A stretch of DNA of 7,020 nucleotides from an uncultured Erythrobacteraceae bacterium (lineage in GTDB: Bacteria; Pseudomonadota; Alphaproteobacteria; Sphingomonadales; Sphingomonadaceae): assembly GCA_950071875.1 (NCBI GenBank), contig CATMNW010000127.1:1-7020 (forward strand). Reading direction: 5' to 3'. Of this stretch, positions 1-6,535 are shown piece by piece; positions within the stretch are counted from its first letter, which is position 1, and each line of letters starts with the position of its first letter. Made by a program: the position numbers and the translations under genes. The notes under the pieces are model-generated. The model worked only from the letters and a program-made list of their open reading frames with translations. It was not told the origin of the DNA and did no database searches.

Positions 1-1236
1 CGACAATGCCAGCGTGGGCTGCGCGATGTAATTTTCAGGCTTGGCGACAATCTTGGCGCGAAATTCCTCGATTTCCTTCTTGGTCGCGCTCGGCCCGATC
101 AACATTCCGTATCCGCCGGATCCGTGAACTTCCTTCACCACCAGTTCGGCGAGGTTATCGAGCACATATTTGCACGTATCTTCATCTGCACACCGATGGG
201 TTTCGACATTCGGAAGCAAGGGTTTCTCGCCGGTGTAGAATTCGACGATTTCGGGCATGAAGGAATAGATCGCCTTGTCGTCGGCAACCCCGGTGCCCGG
301 AGCGTTGGCTATGGTTACGCCGCCACTGCGATAAACGTCCATGATGCCCGGCACGCCCAGCACGCTGTCTTCGTCGAACGTCAGCGGATCGAGAAAATCG
401 TCATCCACGCGGCGATATATGACATCCACCGGCTCGTAACCGCGCGTCGTGCGCATCGCCACGCGTCCGTTCATCACGCGCAGATCGCTGCCTTCGACAA
501 GTTCGGCGCCCATCTGGTCGGCCAAGAAGGCGTGCTCGAAATAGGCGGAATTGTAGATCCCCGGCGTCAGGACGGCGACCGTCGGCTTGCCCTTCGTGCA
601 GTCGGGTGCGCAGGCAGCAAGGCTCTTTGCAAGGCGGCGCGGATAGTCCGAGACACTTTCCACGGGCACGCGCATGAACAGCTCGGGAAACATTGCCATC
701 ATGGTCTCGCGATTTTCGAGCATGTAGCTGACGCCGGACGGTGTGCGGGCATTGTCTTCCAGCACGTAGAATTCGTCAGGCCCCGTACGAACAAGGTCGA
801 TACCGACGATATGCGTGTAAACGCCCCCGGGAGGCGTAAAACCGACCATGTGCGGCAACCATGCCGCGTTCTGGCTGAACAGCCGTTCCGGTATGCGCCC
901 GGCACGGATGATTTCCTGCCGGTGATACAGGTCGTGCATGAAAGCGTTGAGGGCCGATACCCGCTGCTCGATCCCGCGGGTCAGCTTGCGCCATTCTGCC
1001 GCAGTTATGACACGTGGGACCATGTCGAACGGGATCAGGCGCTCTTCGGCCTCATCCTCGCCATAAACATTGAAAGTTATGCCGGTTTTTCGGAAATTCG
1101 TTTCAGCTTCTGCATGCTTACGGCGCAGCAGGGCATTTTGCTGTTCGTCGAACCAGTGGCAGTAGCCTTCGTAGGCGTCGCGCACACCGCCATCCGGCTG
1201 GTGCATCTCGTCGAAGTATCTCGCGTTGCCGGTCAT
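1..1236 (-). CDS. Circularly permuted type 2 ATP-grasp protein (COG2308 family), C-terminus cut by window edge
   Basis: The first 412 residues are visible and the frame is open to position 1; the family is usually about 470-480 residues, so perhaps 60 are missing. Seen: PDGGVRDAY (residues 14-22), GITFNVYG (52-59), ERLIPFDMVPR (65-75), VLEDNARTPSGVSYMLENR (158-176), IYRRVDDDFLDP (273-284) and the glycine-rich KEVHGSGGYGMLIGP (368-382). These are signature blocks of the circularly permuted ATP-grasp family, whose members are predicted to activate a carboxylate with ATP and join it to an amine, probably making a peptide or peptide-like bond. The true substrate is not established. No signal peptide or membrane segment is seen, so it is probably cytoplasmic. 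In many bacteria this gene is followed by an alpha-E domain gene and a transglutaminase-like gene; that neighbourhood lies off the left edge. The ATG at 1236 was chosen because AGGGGG precedes it and the protein then begins shortly before the conserved block. An in-frame ATG at 1272 would add 12 residues. Family assignment is secure; exact start and biochemical role are not. Confidence 0.93.
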   Translation of the reverse strand, partial: MTGNARYFDEMHQPDGGVRDAYEGYCHWFDEQQNALLRRKHAEAETNFRKTGITFNVYGEDEAEERLIPFDMVPRVITAAEWRKLTRGIEQRVSALNAFMHDLYHRQEIIRAGRIPERLFSQNAAWLPHMVGFTPPGGVYTHIVGIDLVRTGPDEFYVLEDNARTPSGVSYMLENRETMMAMFPELFMRVPVESVSDYPRRLAKSLAACAPDCTKGKPTVAVLTPGIYNSAYFEHAFLADQMGAELVEGSDLRVMNGRVAMRTTRGYEPVDVIYRRVDDDFLDPLTFDEDSVLGVPGIMDVYRSGGVTIANAPGTGVADDKAIYSFMPEIVEFYTGEKPLLPNVETHRCADEDTCKYVLDNLAELVVKEVHGSGGYGMLIGPSATKKEIEEFRAKIVAKPENYIAQPTLALS

Positions 1237-1239
1237 GAT

Positions 1240-1245
1240 CCCCCT
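1240..1245 (-). promoter_or_regulatory. Ribosome binding site supporting the 1236 start of the ATP-grasp gene
   Basis: On the minus strand AGGGGG lies three bases before the ATG at 1236. The purine run matches a Shine-Dalgarno sequence, but the spacing is shorter than the usual 5-9 bases, so it favours this start without proving it. Confidence 0.45.
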
Positions 1246-1278
1246 GGGTCGGCCCGGCACATCGTGCGCCATGCACCT

Positions 1279-1310
1279 ATACTACAATATAAGCACTCAA
1301 CCCTCGTCAA
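1279..1310 (-). promoter_or_regulatory. Possible promoter for the ATP-grasp gene
   Basis: The end of the hydrolase gene and the following gap contain TTGACG (1305-1310) and then an AT-rich patch unusual for this GC-rich DNA. Candidate -10 hexamers on the minus strand are TATTGT (1284-1289, 15-base spacer) and TAGTAT (1279-1284, 20-base spacer). Neither spacer is ideal. With the second hexamer, transcription would begin near 1272, exactly at an in-frame ATG. The element would let the ATP-grasp gene be transcribed independently of the hydrolase gene upstream. Confidence 0.33.
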
Positions 1311-2064
1311 GTTCCGACAGGACTGCCCGCACCGCCTCGTGGGTCAGCACGAAACCCATGTGCGAGCACCGCAACGCCACTGCCCGGTCGCGTTCGCCAG
1401 GTCGGCCACAGGCCGCTCGCGGATGAACGATACCGTCGAGCGGGCTCCAGAACGCCACCGTTTTCACAGGTGGTTTTTCATGCGGGATCGCATCGATCTC
1501 GGGTTCGTCGACGCGGTGCCCGGCGATCGCCTGGTATGCCCGCCAACCGTTATTGGCGCGTGGCGAACCCGAAAAAGGCGAACCCATCGTGACCACCTTG
1601 GAAACCTTGTCGGGATGAGCCTTCGCCAGTTCGCGCGCCATTACGCCGCCCAGGCTCCAACCGACAAGCACCAAAGGCTCCTGCGTGCGCCGGTATACGT
1701 CGACCAGGCGGTTTTCGACCTTGCGAAAGCGTGCTTCGGTCGCACCGAGATTGTAGCCAAGCCCCCATTTTTTCGTGATGTGGCCAGCTTTTTCCAGCTT
1801 TCGAGCCATCCATCGCATGCGGATCGGATGGGCTCCGAAACCGGGCAACAGCATGACCGTTTTCGGAATGCGCGCTTTGCCGATTTCCAGCGGTTTGCCG
1901 ATCACCCGGCGCAGCGGTTCGAGCGGCCACAGGAATTCGCGCAGCAGAAGCTGCCAATGCGGTCCGCGTCCGTCATCCGGACACGGTTCCGCCGCCAGGG
2001 CCCATCGGCGAGCGATTTCCTCGCGATTGACCAGCGCGGCGTCTTTGAACGGTAATACTGACAT
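1297..2064 (-). CDS. Alpha/beta hydrolase, lipase-like
   Basis: A 255-residue protein with the layout of an alpha/beta-hydrolase fold enzyme. Seen: the oxyanion-strand motif VMLLPGFGAHP (70-80), the nucleophile elbow GWSLGG (135-140, Ser137), a likely acid Asp210 in WSPLDGIVHP, and a likely catalytic His235 in CSHMGF. TMGSPFSGSPRANNGWRAYQ (159-178) resembles the segment after the elbow in lipase/esterase-like members. The complete Ser-Asp-His set suggests an active ester or thioester hydrolase; the substrate cannot be told. No signal peptide is seen, so it is probably cytoplasmic. The start is uncertain. The frame is open upstream to a TTG at 2133, which would overlap the lipoprotein gene by 13 bases, but GGGGA abuts that TTG with no spacing. 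The ATG at 2064 lacks a Shine-Dalgarno sequence but has TATTAC (2071-2076) in the position expected for a leaderless start. The stop lies 60 bases before the ATP-grasp start, and the preceding lipoprotein gene ends 56 bases upstream, so co-transcription is possible. Confidence 0.88.
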   Translation of the reverse strand: MSVLPFKDAALVNREEIARRWALAAEPCPDDGRGPHWQLLLREFLWPLEPLRRVIGKPLEIGKARIPKTVMLLPGFGAHPIRMRWMARKLEKAGHITKKWGLGYNLGATEARFRKVENRLVDVYRRTQEPLVLVGWSLGGVMARELAKAHPDKVSKVVTMGSPFSGSPRANNGWRAYQAIAGHRVDEPEIDAIPHEKPPVKTVAFWSPLDGIVHPRAACGRPGERDRAVALRCSHMGFVLTHEAVRAVLSELDEG

Positions 2065-2120
2065 CACCGCGTAATAATGCGCGATGTTGCTGAATGGCTC
2101 CCGAATTTGTTTCCGGTCGT

Positions 2121-2669
2121 CTAAGCGTCGCAATCCCCGATGCGTTCTTGCGAACTTTTCATCGTCATCTTCATCGACTGGCCGTCCGGACCCCGGGCAT
2201 CCATGACCATGGTCATGTTCGACGACGTGGCGCTGCCGGTACCGGTCAGCGTCATACGGGCTTCGCCCTCCCCTTCGGCGCTGCAGTTCATGATCGCGTC
2301 GATGCTGCCCCCATCGGCATCGAATTTCTCGAATGTGCAGTCAGACCCGCCGTCTTGTGCCTGCCGCGCCATCTCTTCGAAACCTTGGTCGGCTTCTTCT
2401 TGGGTAAGACAGAATTCATGGCTTTGCGGCCCACGATCGAACATTCCGCGCATCATGTCCTGCACCTGCTGCGGGGCGTCGGGCATTTCGACGTCGACGA
2501 ATTCGACCGTTGCCCGGTACTGCCCGGGTTGAGGCTTGACGATGTCGCCGGTTTTCGCGGCTGCTTCTTCCATGGTGATCTCGCCGTCGCCATCGGCATC
2601 GGCACTGCTGTTACCGCCGCAGGCCGCAAGGGCGATGGTGGCGGCGGTGGCGAATACGATACGGCGCAT
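2121..2669 (-). CDS. DUF3617-type lipoprotein with an EF-hand-like loop
   Basis: A 182-residue protein starting with a short lipoprotein signal: Arg2-Arg3, a hydrophobic stretch, then LAAC with the lipidated Cys at 17. Gly at +2 gives no inner-membrane retention signal, so outer-membrane anchoring facing the periplasm is likely. Immediately after, DADGDGEITMEE (24-35) matches a canonical calcium-binding EF-hand loop (acidic residues at loop positions 1, 3, 5, 7 and 12, Gly at 6, Ile at 8). The rest resembles the DUF3617 family: PGQYRATVEF near 48-57, FCLTQEEAD (86-94), a region rich in Thr and Met, and four later cysteines (87, 111, 129, 180) that could form two disulfides. The function of DUF3617 is unknown. 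The ATG at 2669 has a good GGGGAG ribosome site eight bases upstream. It is transcribed divergently from uvrB and leads the minus-strand group that continues into the hydrolase. The lipoprotein call is firm; the family call rests on recognised pattern and is fairly sure. Confidence 0.88.
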   Translation of the reverse strand: MRRIVFATAATIALAACGGNSSADADGDGEITMEEAAAKTGDIVKPQPGQYRATVEFVDVEMPDAPQQVQDMMRGMFDRGPQSHEFCLTQEEADQGFEEMARQAQDGGSDCTFEKFDADGGSIDAIMNCSAEGEGEARMTLTGTGSATSSNMTMVMDARGPDGQSMKMTMKSSQERIGDCDA

Positions 2670-2677
2670 AGTCTTGT

Positions 2678-2683
2678 CTCCCC
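2678..2683 (-). promoter_or_regulatory. Ribosome binding site of the DUF3617 lipoprotein gene
   Basis: On the minus strand GGGGAG lies eight bases before the ATG at 2669. It is the clearest Shine-Dalgarno sequence in the window and fixes this start. It contrasts with the plus-strand genes, which have none. Confidence 0.7.
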
Positions 2684-2697
2684 GGATTGCGCGCGTG

Positions 2698-2725
2698 AAG
2701 CTAGCAGTTGAGGTGGCGTGTGCAA
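2698..2725 (-). promoter_or_regulatory. Possible promoter of the DUF3617 lipoprotein gene
   Basis: On the minus strand TTGCAC (2720-2725) and TAGCTT (2698-2703) are 16 bases apart, with TG one base upstream of the second hexamer as in an extended -10. The -10 matches the sigma-70 consensus at only three of six positions. It lies in the short divergent region shared with uvrB. Confidence 0.3.
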
Positions 2726-2731
2726 GGACCG

Positions 2732-2760
2732 TTGCGCCAGCACCACGTGTTCCCCATATG
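2732..2760 (+). promoter_or_regulatory. Possible uvrB promoter placing transcription start at the ATG
   Basis: TTGCGC (2732-2737) and CATATG (2755-2760) are 17 bases apart. The hexamer end is seven bases from position 2767, next to the ATG at 2768, and no Shine-Dalgarno sequence is present, so a leaderless mRNA is plausible. The -10 is a weak consensus match (three of six). A GTTC(N7)GTGC element resembling an alphaproteobacterial LexA site overlaps the -10 at 2749-2763. Confidence 0.35.
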
Positions 2761-2767
2761 TGCGCGC

Positions 2768-4963
2768 ATGAACGAACTTGTCATCCGCCGCGGCCTCGAA
2801 GAACCCGACACGACAGGAGAGTTCGTACCGCACAAACCGGCACGTCCCGAAAAATCGATGCCGGGCAAGAAGTTCAAGCTGGTCAGCGATTATACGCCCT
2901 CCGGCGATCAACCGACAGCAATCGCCGAGCTTACCGGTGCGGCAAAGGAAGGCGACCAGACGCAGGTGCTTCTGGGGGTTACCGGTTCGGGCAAGACTTT
3001 CACCATGGCCAAGGTCATCGAGGAACTGCAGCGCCCGGCCCTGATCCTGGCGCCGAACAAGATCCTTGCAGCCCAGCTCTATGGCGAATTCAAGAGCTTC
3101 TTCCCCGAGAATGCGGTCGAATATTTCGTCAGCTATTACGACTACTACCAGCCTGAGGCCTACGTCCCGCGGTCCGACACCTACATTGAGAAGGAAAGCT
3201 CGGTGAACGAGGCGATCGACCGGATGCGCCACTCGGCCACCCGCGCGCTGCTCGAACGTGACGATGTGATCATCGTGGCCTCGGTCTCTTGCATCTACGG
3301 TATCGGCTCGGTCGAGACGTACTCAGCCATGATCTTCGATATCAAGAAGGACACGCAGGTCGATCAGCGCGAATTGATCCGCAAACTCGTGGCGCTGCAA
3401 TACAAGCGTAACGATGCTGCCTTTGCGCGCGGCAACTTCCGGGTCCGCGGCGATAATCTGGAGATCTTCCCGAGCCACTACGAGGACATGGCCTGGCGCA
3501 TCAGTTTCTTCGGTGATGAAATCGAAGAAATCAGCGAATTCGATCCGCTAACAGGCAAGAAGGGCGCGACCCTCGACAAGGTGCGCGTTTATGCAAATTC
3601 GCACTACGTCACCCCCGGCCCGACGATGAAACAGGCCAGCGAAGCCATCAAGTTCGAGCTGCAGGAGCGCCTCAAGGAACTCGAAGAAGAAGGCAAGCTG
3701 CTCGAACACCAGCGATTGGAACAGCGCACGAATTTCGATCTCGAGATGATTGCCGCCACCGGCAGTTGTGCTGGGATCGAGAATTACAGCCGCTTTCTTA
3801 CCGGGCGTTTGCCCGGCGAACCGCCGCCGACGCTGTTCGAATACCTGCCCGAGAACGCACTGCTGTTCGTCGACGAAAGCCACCAGACAGTGCCGCAGAT
3901 TGGCGCGATGGCCAAAGGCGACCATCGTCGCAAGATTACGCTTGCCGAATACGGCTTCCGACTGCCCAGTTGTATCGACAACCGCCCGCTGCGTTTCAAC
4001 GAATGGGACGCGATGCGCCCGCAAACCTTCTGCGTATCAGCGACCCCGGGCACGTGGGAGATGGAACAGACCGGCGGCGTTTTTGCCGAGCAGGTTATCC
4101 GGCCCACCGGGCTCATCGATCCGCCTGTCGAAATCAAGCCGGTGGAAGACCAGGTCCAGGATTGCATCGAGGAGTGCAAGAAAACCGCGCAGCTGGGCTA
4201 CCGCACACTGGTCACCACGCTGACCAAACGCATGGCGGAAGACCTCACCGAATTTATGCACGAAGCGGGCGTGAAGGTCCGGTACATGCACTCCGATGTC
4301 GAGACGCTGGAGCGTATCGAACTCATCCGGGACCTCCGGCTCGGCGTTTACGACGTGCTGGTGGGCATCAACCTGCTGCGCGAAGGCCTCGACATTCCCG
4401 AGTGCGGACTGGTCTGCATCCTCGATGCCGACAAGGAAGGCTTCCTGCGATCCGAGACAAGCCTCGTCCAGACCATCGGCCGCGCTGCGCGCAATGTCGA
4501 AGGCCGCGTCATTCTCTACGCCGATCGCGTAACCGGAAGCATGGAACGCGCGATGGCGGAAACCGACCGCCGCCGCGAAAAGCAAAAAGCCTATAACGAA
4601 GAGCACGGCATCACGCCGAAAACGATCAAGCGTAACATCGCCGATATCGTCGCGCATACTGCCGCACAGGACGGGGTCACAGTCGATACGGGCGACGACG
4701 AACGAAACAATCTCGTCGGTCACAATCTGCGCGCCTATATCGAGGACCTCGAAAAGCGCATGCGCAATGCCGCAGCCGATCTCGAATTCGAGGAAGCAGG
4801 GCGCCTGCGCGACGAAATCCGCAAGCTCGAGAATGACGAACTCGGCCTTGGCGAGGAAGAGAAGAAGGCTCCGCGCGTTGGTCGCAGCGATGCTGGGCGT
4901 CCGGGAACGCGCAAGACGCGATATGGCAAGACCCGTTACAAACGCATGGGTGGCAAGCCTTAG
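2768..4963 (+). CDS. uvrB: UvrABC excinuclease subunit B (UvrB)
   Basis: A 731-residue UvrB. With UvrA it loads at damaged DNA, verifies the lesion, then recruits UvrC for the two incisions of nucleotide excision repair; it acts in the cytoplasm on the chromosome. Seen in order: an N-terminal extension of about 30 residues before MPGKKF; Walker A GVTGSGKT (70-77); the damage-probing beta-hairpin with YYDYYQPEAYVP (123-134); SVSCIYGIG (172-180); GIENYSRFLTGR (336-347); Walker B DESH (369-372); FCVSATPG (421-428); VGINLLREGLDIPE (532-545); motif VI QTIGRAARN (568-576); and a UVR domain at about 654-689, which in this family contacts UvrC. The tail is basic (TRKTRYGKTRYKR). It is longer than the E. 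coli protein (673 residues) because of both ends. The frame is open upstream to a TTG at 2708, but the ATG at 2768 gives the N-terminus expected for alphaproteobacterial UvrB. No ribosome site precedes it. All catalytic motifs are intact. Confidence 0.98.
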   Translation: MNELVIRRGLEEPDTTGEFVPHKPARPEKSMPGKKFKLVSDYTPSGDQPTAIAELTGAAKEGDQTQVLLGVTGSGKTFTMAKVIEELQRPALILAPNKILAAQLYGEFKSFFPENAVEYFVSYYDYYQPEAYVPRSDTYIEKESSVNEAIDRMRHSATRALLERDDVIIVASVSCIYGIGSVETYSAMIFDIKKDTQVDQRELIRKLVALQYKRNDAAFARGNFRVRGDNLEIFPSHYEDMAWRISFFGDEIEEISEFDPLTGKKGATLDKVRVYANSHYVTPGPTMKQASEAIKFELQERLKELEEEGKLLEHQRLEQRTNFDLEMIAATGSCAGIENYSRFLTGRLPGEPPPTLFEYLPENALLFVDESHQTVPQIGAMAKGDHRRKITLAEYGFRLPSCIDNRPLRFNEWDAMRPQTFCVSATPGTWEMEQTGGVFAEQVIRPTGLIDPPVEIKPVEDQVQDCIEECKKTAQLGYRTLVTTLTKRMAEDLTEFMHEAGVKVRYMHSDVETLERIELIRDLRLGVYDVLVGINLLREGLDIPECGLVCILDADKEGFLRSETSLVQTIGRAARNVEGRVILYADRVTGSMERAMAETDRRREKQKAYNEEHGITPKTIKRNIADIVAHTAAQDGVTVDTGDDERNNLVGHNLRAYIEDLEKRMRNAAADLEFEEAGRLRDEIRKLENDELGLGEEEKKAPRVGRSDAGRPGTRKTRYGKTRYKRMGGKP

Positions 4964-4964
4964 C

Positions 4965-4995
4965 TTTACCCGGGCGGGACTGGTTGCCATAGAAT
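4965..4995 (+). promoter_or_regulatory. Possible promoter of the S10 carboxypeptidase gene
   Basis: TAGAAT (4990-4995) matches the -10 consensus at five of six positions and ends seven bases before the A of the ATG at 5002, the geometry of a leaderless transcript. A weak -35 candidate, TTTACC (4965-4970), is 19 bases away, longer than ideal. No Shine-Dalgarno sequence lies between the -10 and the ATG. Confidence 0.4.
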
Positions 4996-5001
4996 TGCCC
5001 C

Positions 5002-6480
5002 ATGAACATGCGTCTGCTCGCCGCTTCTGCGGTTCTCGCCTTTTCCGCCCCGCTGGTTGCGCAGGACAAACCTGCGTCTGACGCCGAAAAAGCGGCGCCG
5101 GTTGATGCGCAGGTCAAGGCCCGGGACCTGGTGGGCACTTTCGGCGGTCAGCGCATTGCCTACCGAGCGACTGTGGCGGAAACGGTGATATCCTCGGATG
5201 ATGACGCGCCCGAAGCGGTCATAGTCACCACAAGCTATGTCAAAAGTCCGCGTGACACCTCCCGGCCCGTGTTTTTCATCTACAACGGCGGACCGGGTTC
5301 GGGATCGGTCTGGTTGCAGATGGGCGCATGGGGTCCCAAACGCGTGGCAATACCTTCCGATGCGCGCGACGATGGCGCCCCGCCCTACCCCATCCTCGAC
5401 AATCCCGACAGCCTGCTAGATGTCGCGGATCTCGTCTTTATCGACCCCCCGGGCACCGGCTTCAGCTATCTCACCCCCGGCACCGATCCGAAAAAATATT
5501 ACGGTCTGAGAGAAGACGCCGGCGCCGTGGCCGAAGTCATCCGCCGCTGGAACAGCCCCAAATATCTCGGCGGCGAAAGCTACGGAACGACGCGGACCGC
5601 GATGGTGGTTGATGAACTGGAAGGCGGAACATTCAACGATGTCGGCCTGAACGGCCTGATACTGGTTTCGACGATCCTGGACTTTGCCGCACGCGAACCC
5701 ACTCCGGGCAATGAAATGGCGTATGTGGTCACCCTGCCGAACATGGCGGCGGCGGCTTATTACCATGGCAAGGTGCAGGCCCCATCCGTAGCGGCCATCG
5801 CTGAAGAGGCGCGCCAGTTCGCCATCGGGCCGTTTGCCACCGCTTTGCTCAAAGGACAGGACCTGCCCCAGACCGAGCGTGCTGCCGTCAGGGCCGAACT
5901 TTCTCGCCTTACCGGATTGTCCGAAGATTATCTCGACCGCGCGAACCTGCGCGTCACCGCGCCGCGTTTCTACAAGGAACTGCTGCGCGATCGCGGTCTC
6001 ACGATCGGTCGCCTCGACGCGCGCTATACCGGCGAGGATTACGATAGTGCGGGCGAATATCCCGACAACGATCCGAGCTTCTATGGCATTGATGCTGGAT
6101 ATACTGCGGCAGTGAACAGCTGGCTGCGCGACGGACTCGGCTTTGAAACGGACCGCGAATATCAGTCGATCGGTCGCGAGCCGGGACGGCACTGGAACTG
6201 GAGCATGTCTTCAGGGGGCGGTCGCAGCGCGTATTTGAATGTCGCTCCGCTGATCGGTAAGGCAATGCGGGAAAATTCGGGCCTACGCCTGTTCAATGCG
6301 CAAGGGTACTACGATTTCGCCACGCCATTCTTCGGTGCCGAATATTCGCTCAACCGCTTCGGCATTCCGCAGGACCGGGTCGAACTGCATTACTACGATG
6401 CCGGACATATGATGTATGTGCGCGACGAGGATCGGACGAAGCTGTCGAGCGATATTCGCGCCTTCATTCGCGCCCGCTGA
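5002..6480 (+). CDS. Exported serine carboxypeptidase, peptidase family S10
   Basis: A 492-residue secreted peptidase. Residues 1-20 form a signal peptide (Arg4, hydrophobic core, likely cleavage after APLVA before QDK), so it should act in the periplasm or outside the cell. Family S10 enzymes remove amino acids from peptide C-termini. Seen: NGGPGSGS (95-102, oxyanion-hole region), FIDPPGTGFSY (146-156), the nucleophile in GGESYGTTR (190-198, Ser193), a likely Asp438 in QGYYDFATPF, and a likely His469 in YYDAGHMMY. The spacing and order Ser-Asp-His fit the family, and all three are present, so it is probably active. The sequence is of the bacterial COG2939 type, in which the Cys-Ser of eukaryotic NGGPGCSS is replaced; the natural substrate is unknown. 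ATG codons occur at both 5002 and 5008; the first was chosen since the -10-like TAGAAT is placed for it. It follows uvrB by 38 bases but has no evident functional link with it. Confidence 0.94.
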   Translation: MNMRLLAASAVLAFSAPLVAQDKPASDAEKAAPVDAQVKARDLVGTFGGQRIAYRATVAETVISSDDDAPEAVIVTTSYVKSPRDTSRPVFFIYNGGPGSGSVWLQMGAWGPKRVAIPSDARDDGAPPYPILDNPDSLLDVADLVFIDPPGTGFSYLTPGTDPKKYYGLREDAGAVAEVIRRWNSPKYLGGESYGTTRTAMVVDELEGGTFNDVGLNGLILVSTILDFAAREPTPGNEMAYVVTLPNMAAAAYYHGKVQAPSVAAIAEEARQFAIGPFATALLKGQDLPQTERAAVRAELSRLTGLSEDYLDRANLRVTAPRFYKELLRDRGLTIGRLDARYTGEDYDSAGEYPDNDPSFYGIDAGYTAAVNSWLRDGLGFETDREYQSIGREPGRHWNWSMSSGGGRSAYLNVAPLIGKAMRENSGLRLFNAQGYYDFATPFFGAEYSLNRFGIPQDRVELHYYDAGHMMYVRDEDRTKLSSDIRAFIRAR

Positions 6481-6500
6481 GGATAGATCGCGGTGCAAGC

Positions 6501-6528
6501 TTGAACGCTTCGGAGCCTGTGCCATAGC
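6501..6528 (+). promoter_or_regulatory. Possible promoter of the right-edge lipoprotein gene
   Basis: TTGAAC (6501-6506) and CATAGC (6523-6528) are 16 bases apart in the 55-base gap after the peptidase gene. The second hexamer ends eight bases before the ATG at 6536, and no ribosome binding sequence intervenes. Hexamer matches are partial (four and three of six). The octamer TGCCATAG (6520-6527) is also found just upstream of the S10 gene (4985-4992) at nearly the same distance from the start. Confidence 0.33.
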
Positions 6529-6535
6529 CGCTTCC

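Noticed and set aside
124..2055. A 643-codon open frame on the plus strand
   Set aside because: It lies antisense to the ATP-grasp and hydrolase genes, crosses the gap between them, and its translation has no recognisable motif and a His/Arg-rich composition typical of the reverse of GC-rich coding DNA.
2202..2217. A perfect 16-base palindrome, CATGACCATGGTCATG, that could be an operator
   Set aside because: It lies inside the DUF3617 coding sequence and is explained by the codons for Met-Thr-Met-Val-Met.
2708..2767. N-terminal extension of UvrB from a TTG at 2708
   Set aside because: The added 20 residues fill the divergent promoter region and do not resemble UvrB, whose family-like sequence begins at the ATG at 2768.
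2453..3232. A 259-codon open frame on the minus strand
   Set aside because: It overlaps uvrB and the DUF3617 gene in the wrong frames and crosses their shared promoter region.
4037..4990. A 317-codon open frame on the minus strand
   Set aside because: It is antisense to uvrB, whose product has every expected motif; the translated frame shows no family features.
6497..6510. AAGC-TTGAAC-GCTT as a terminator after the S10 gene
   Set aside because: The stem is only four base pairs and no T-run follows.
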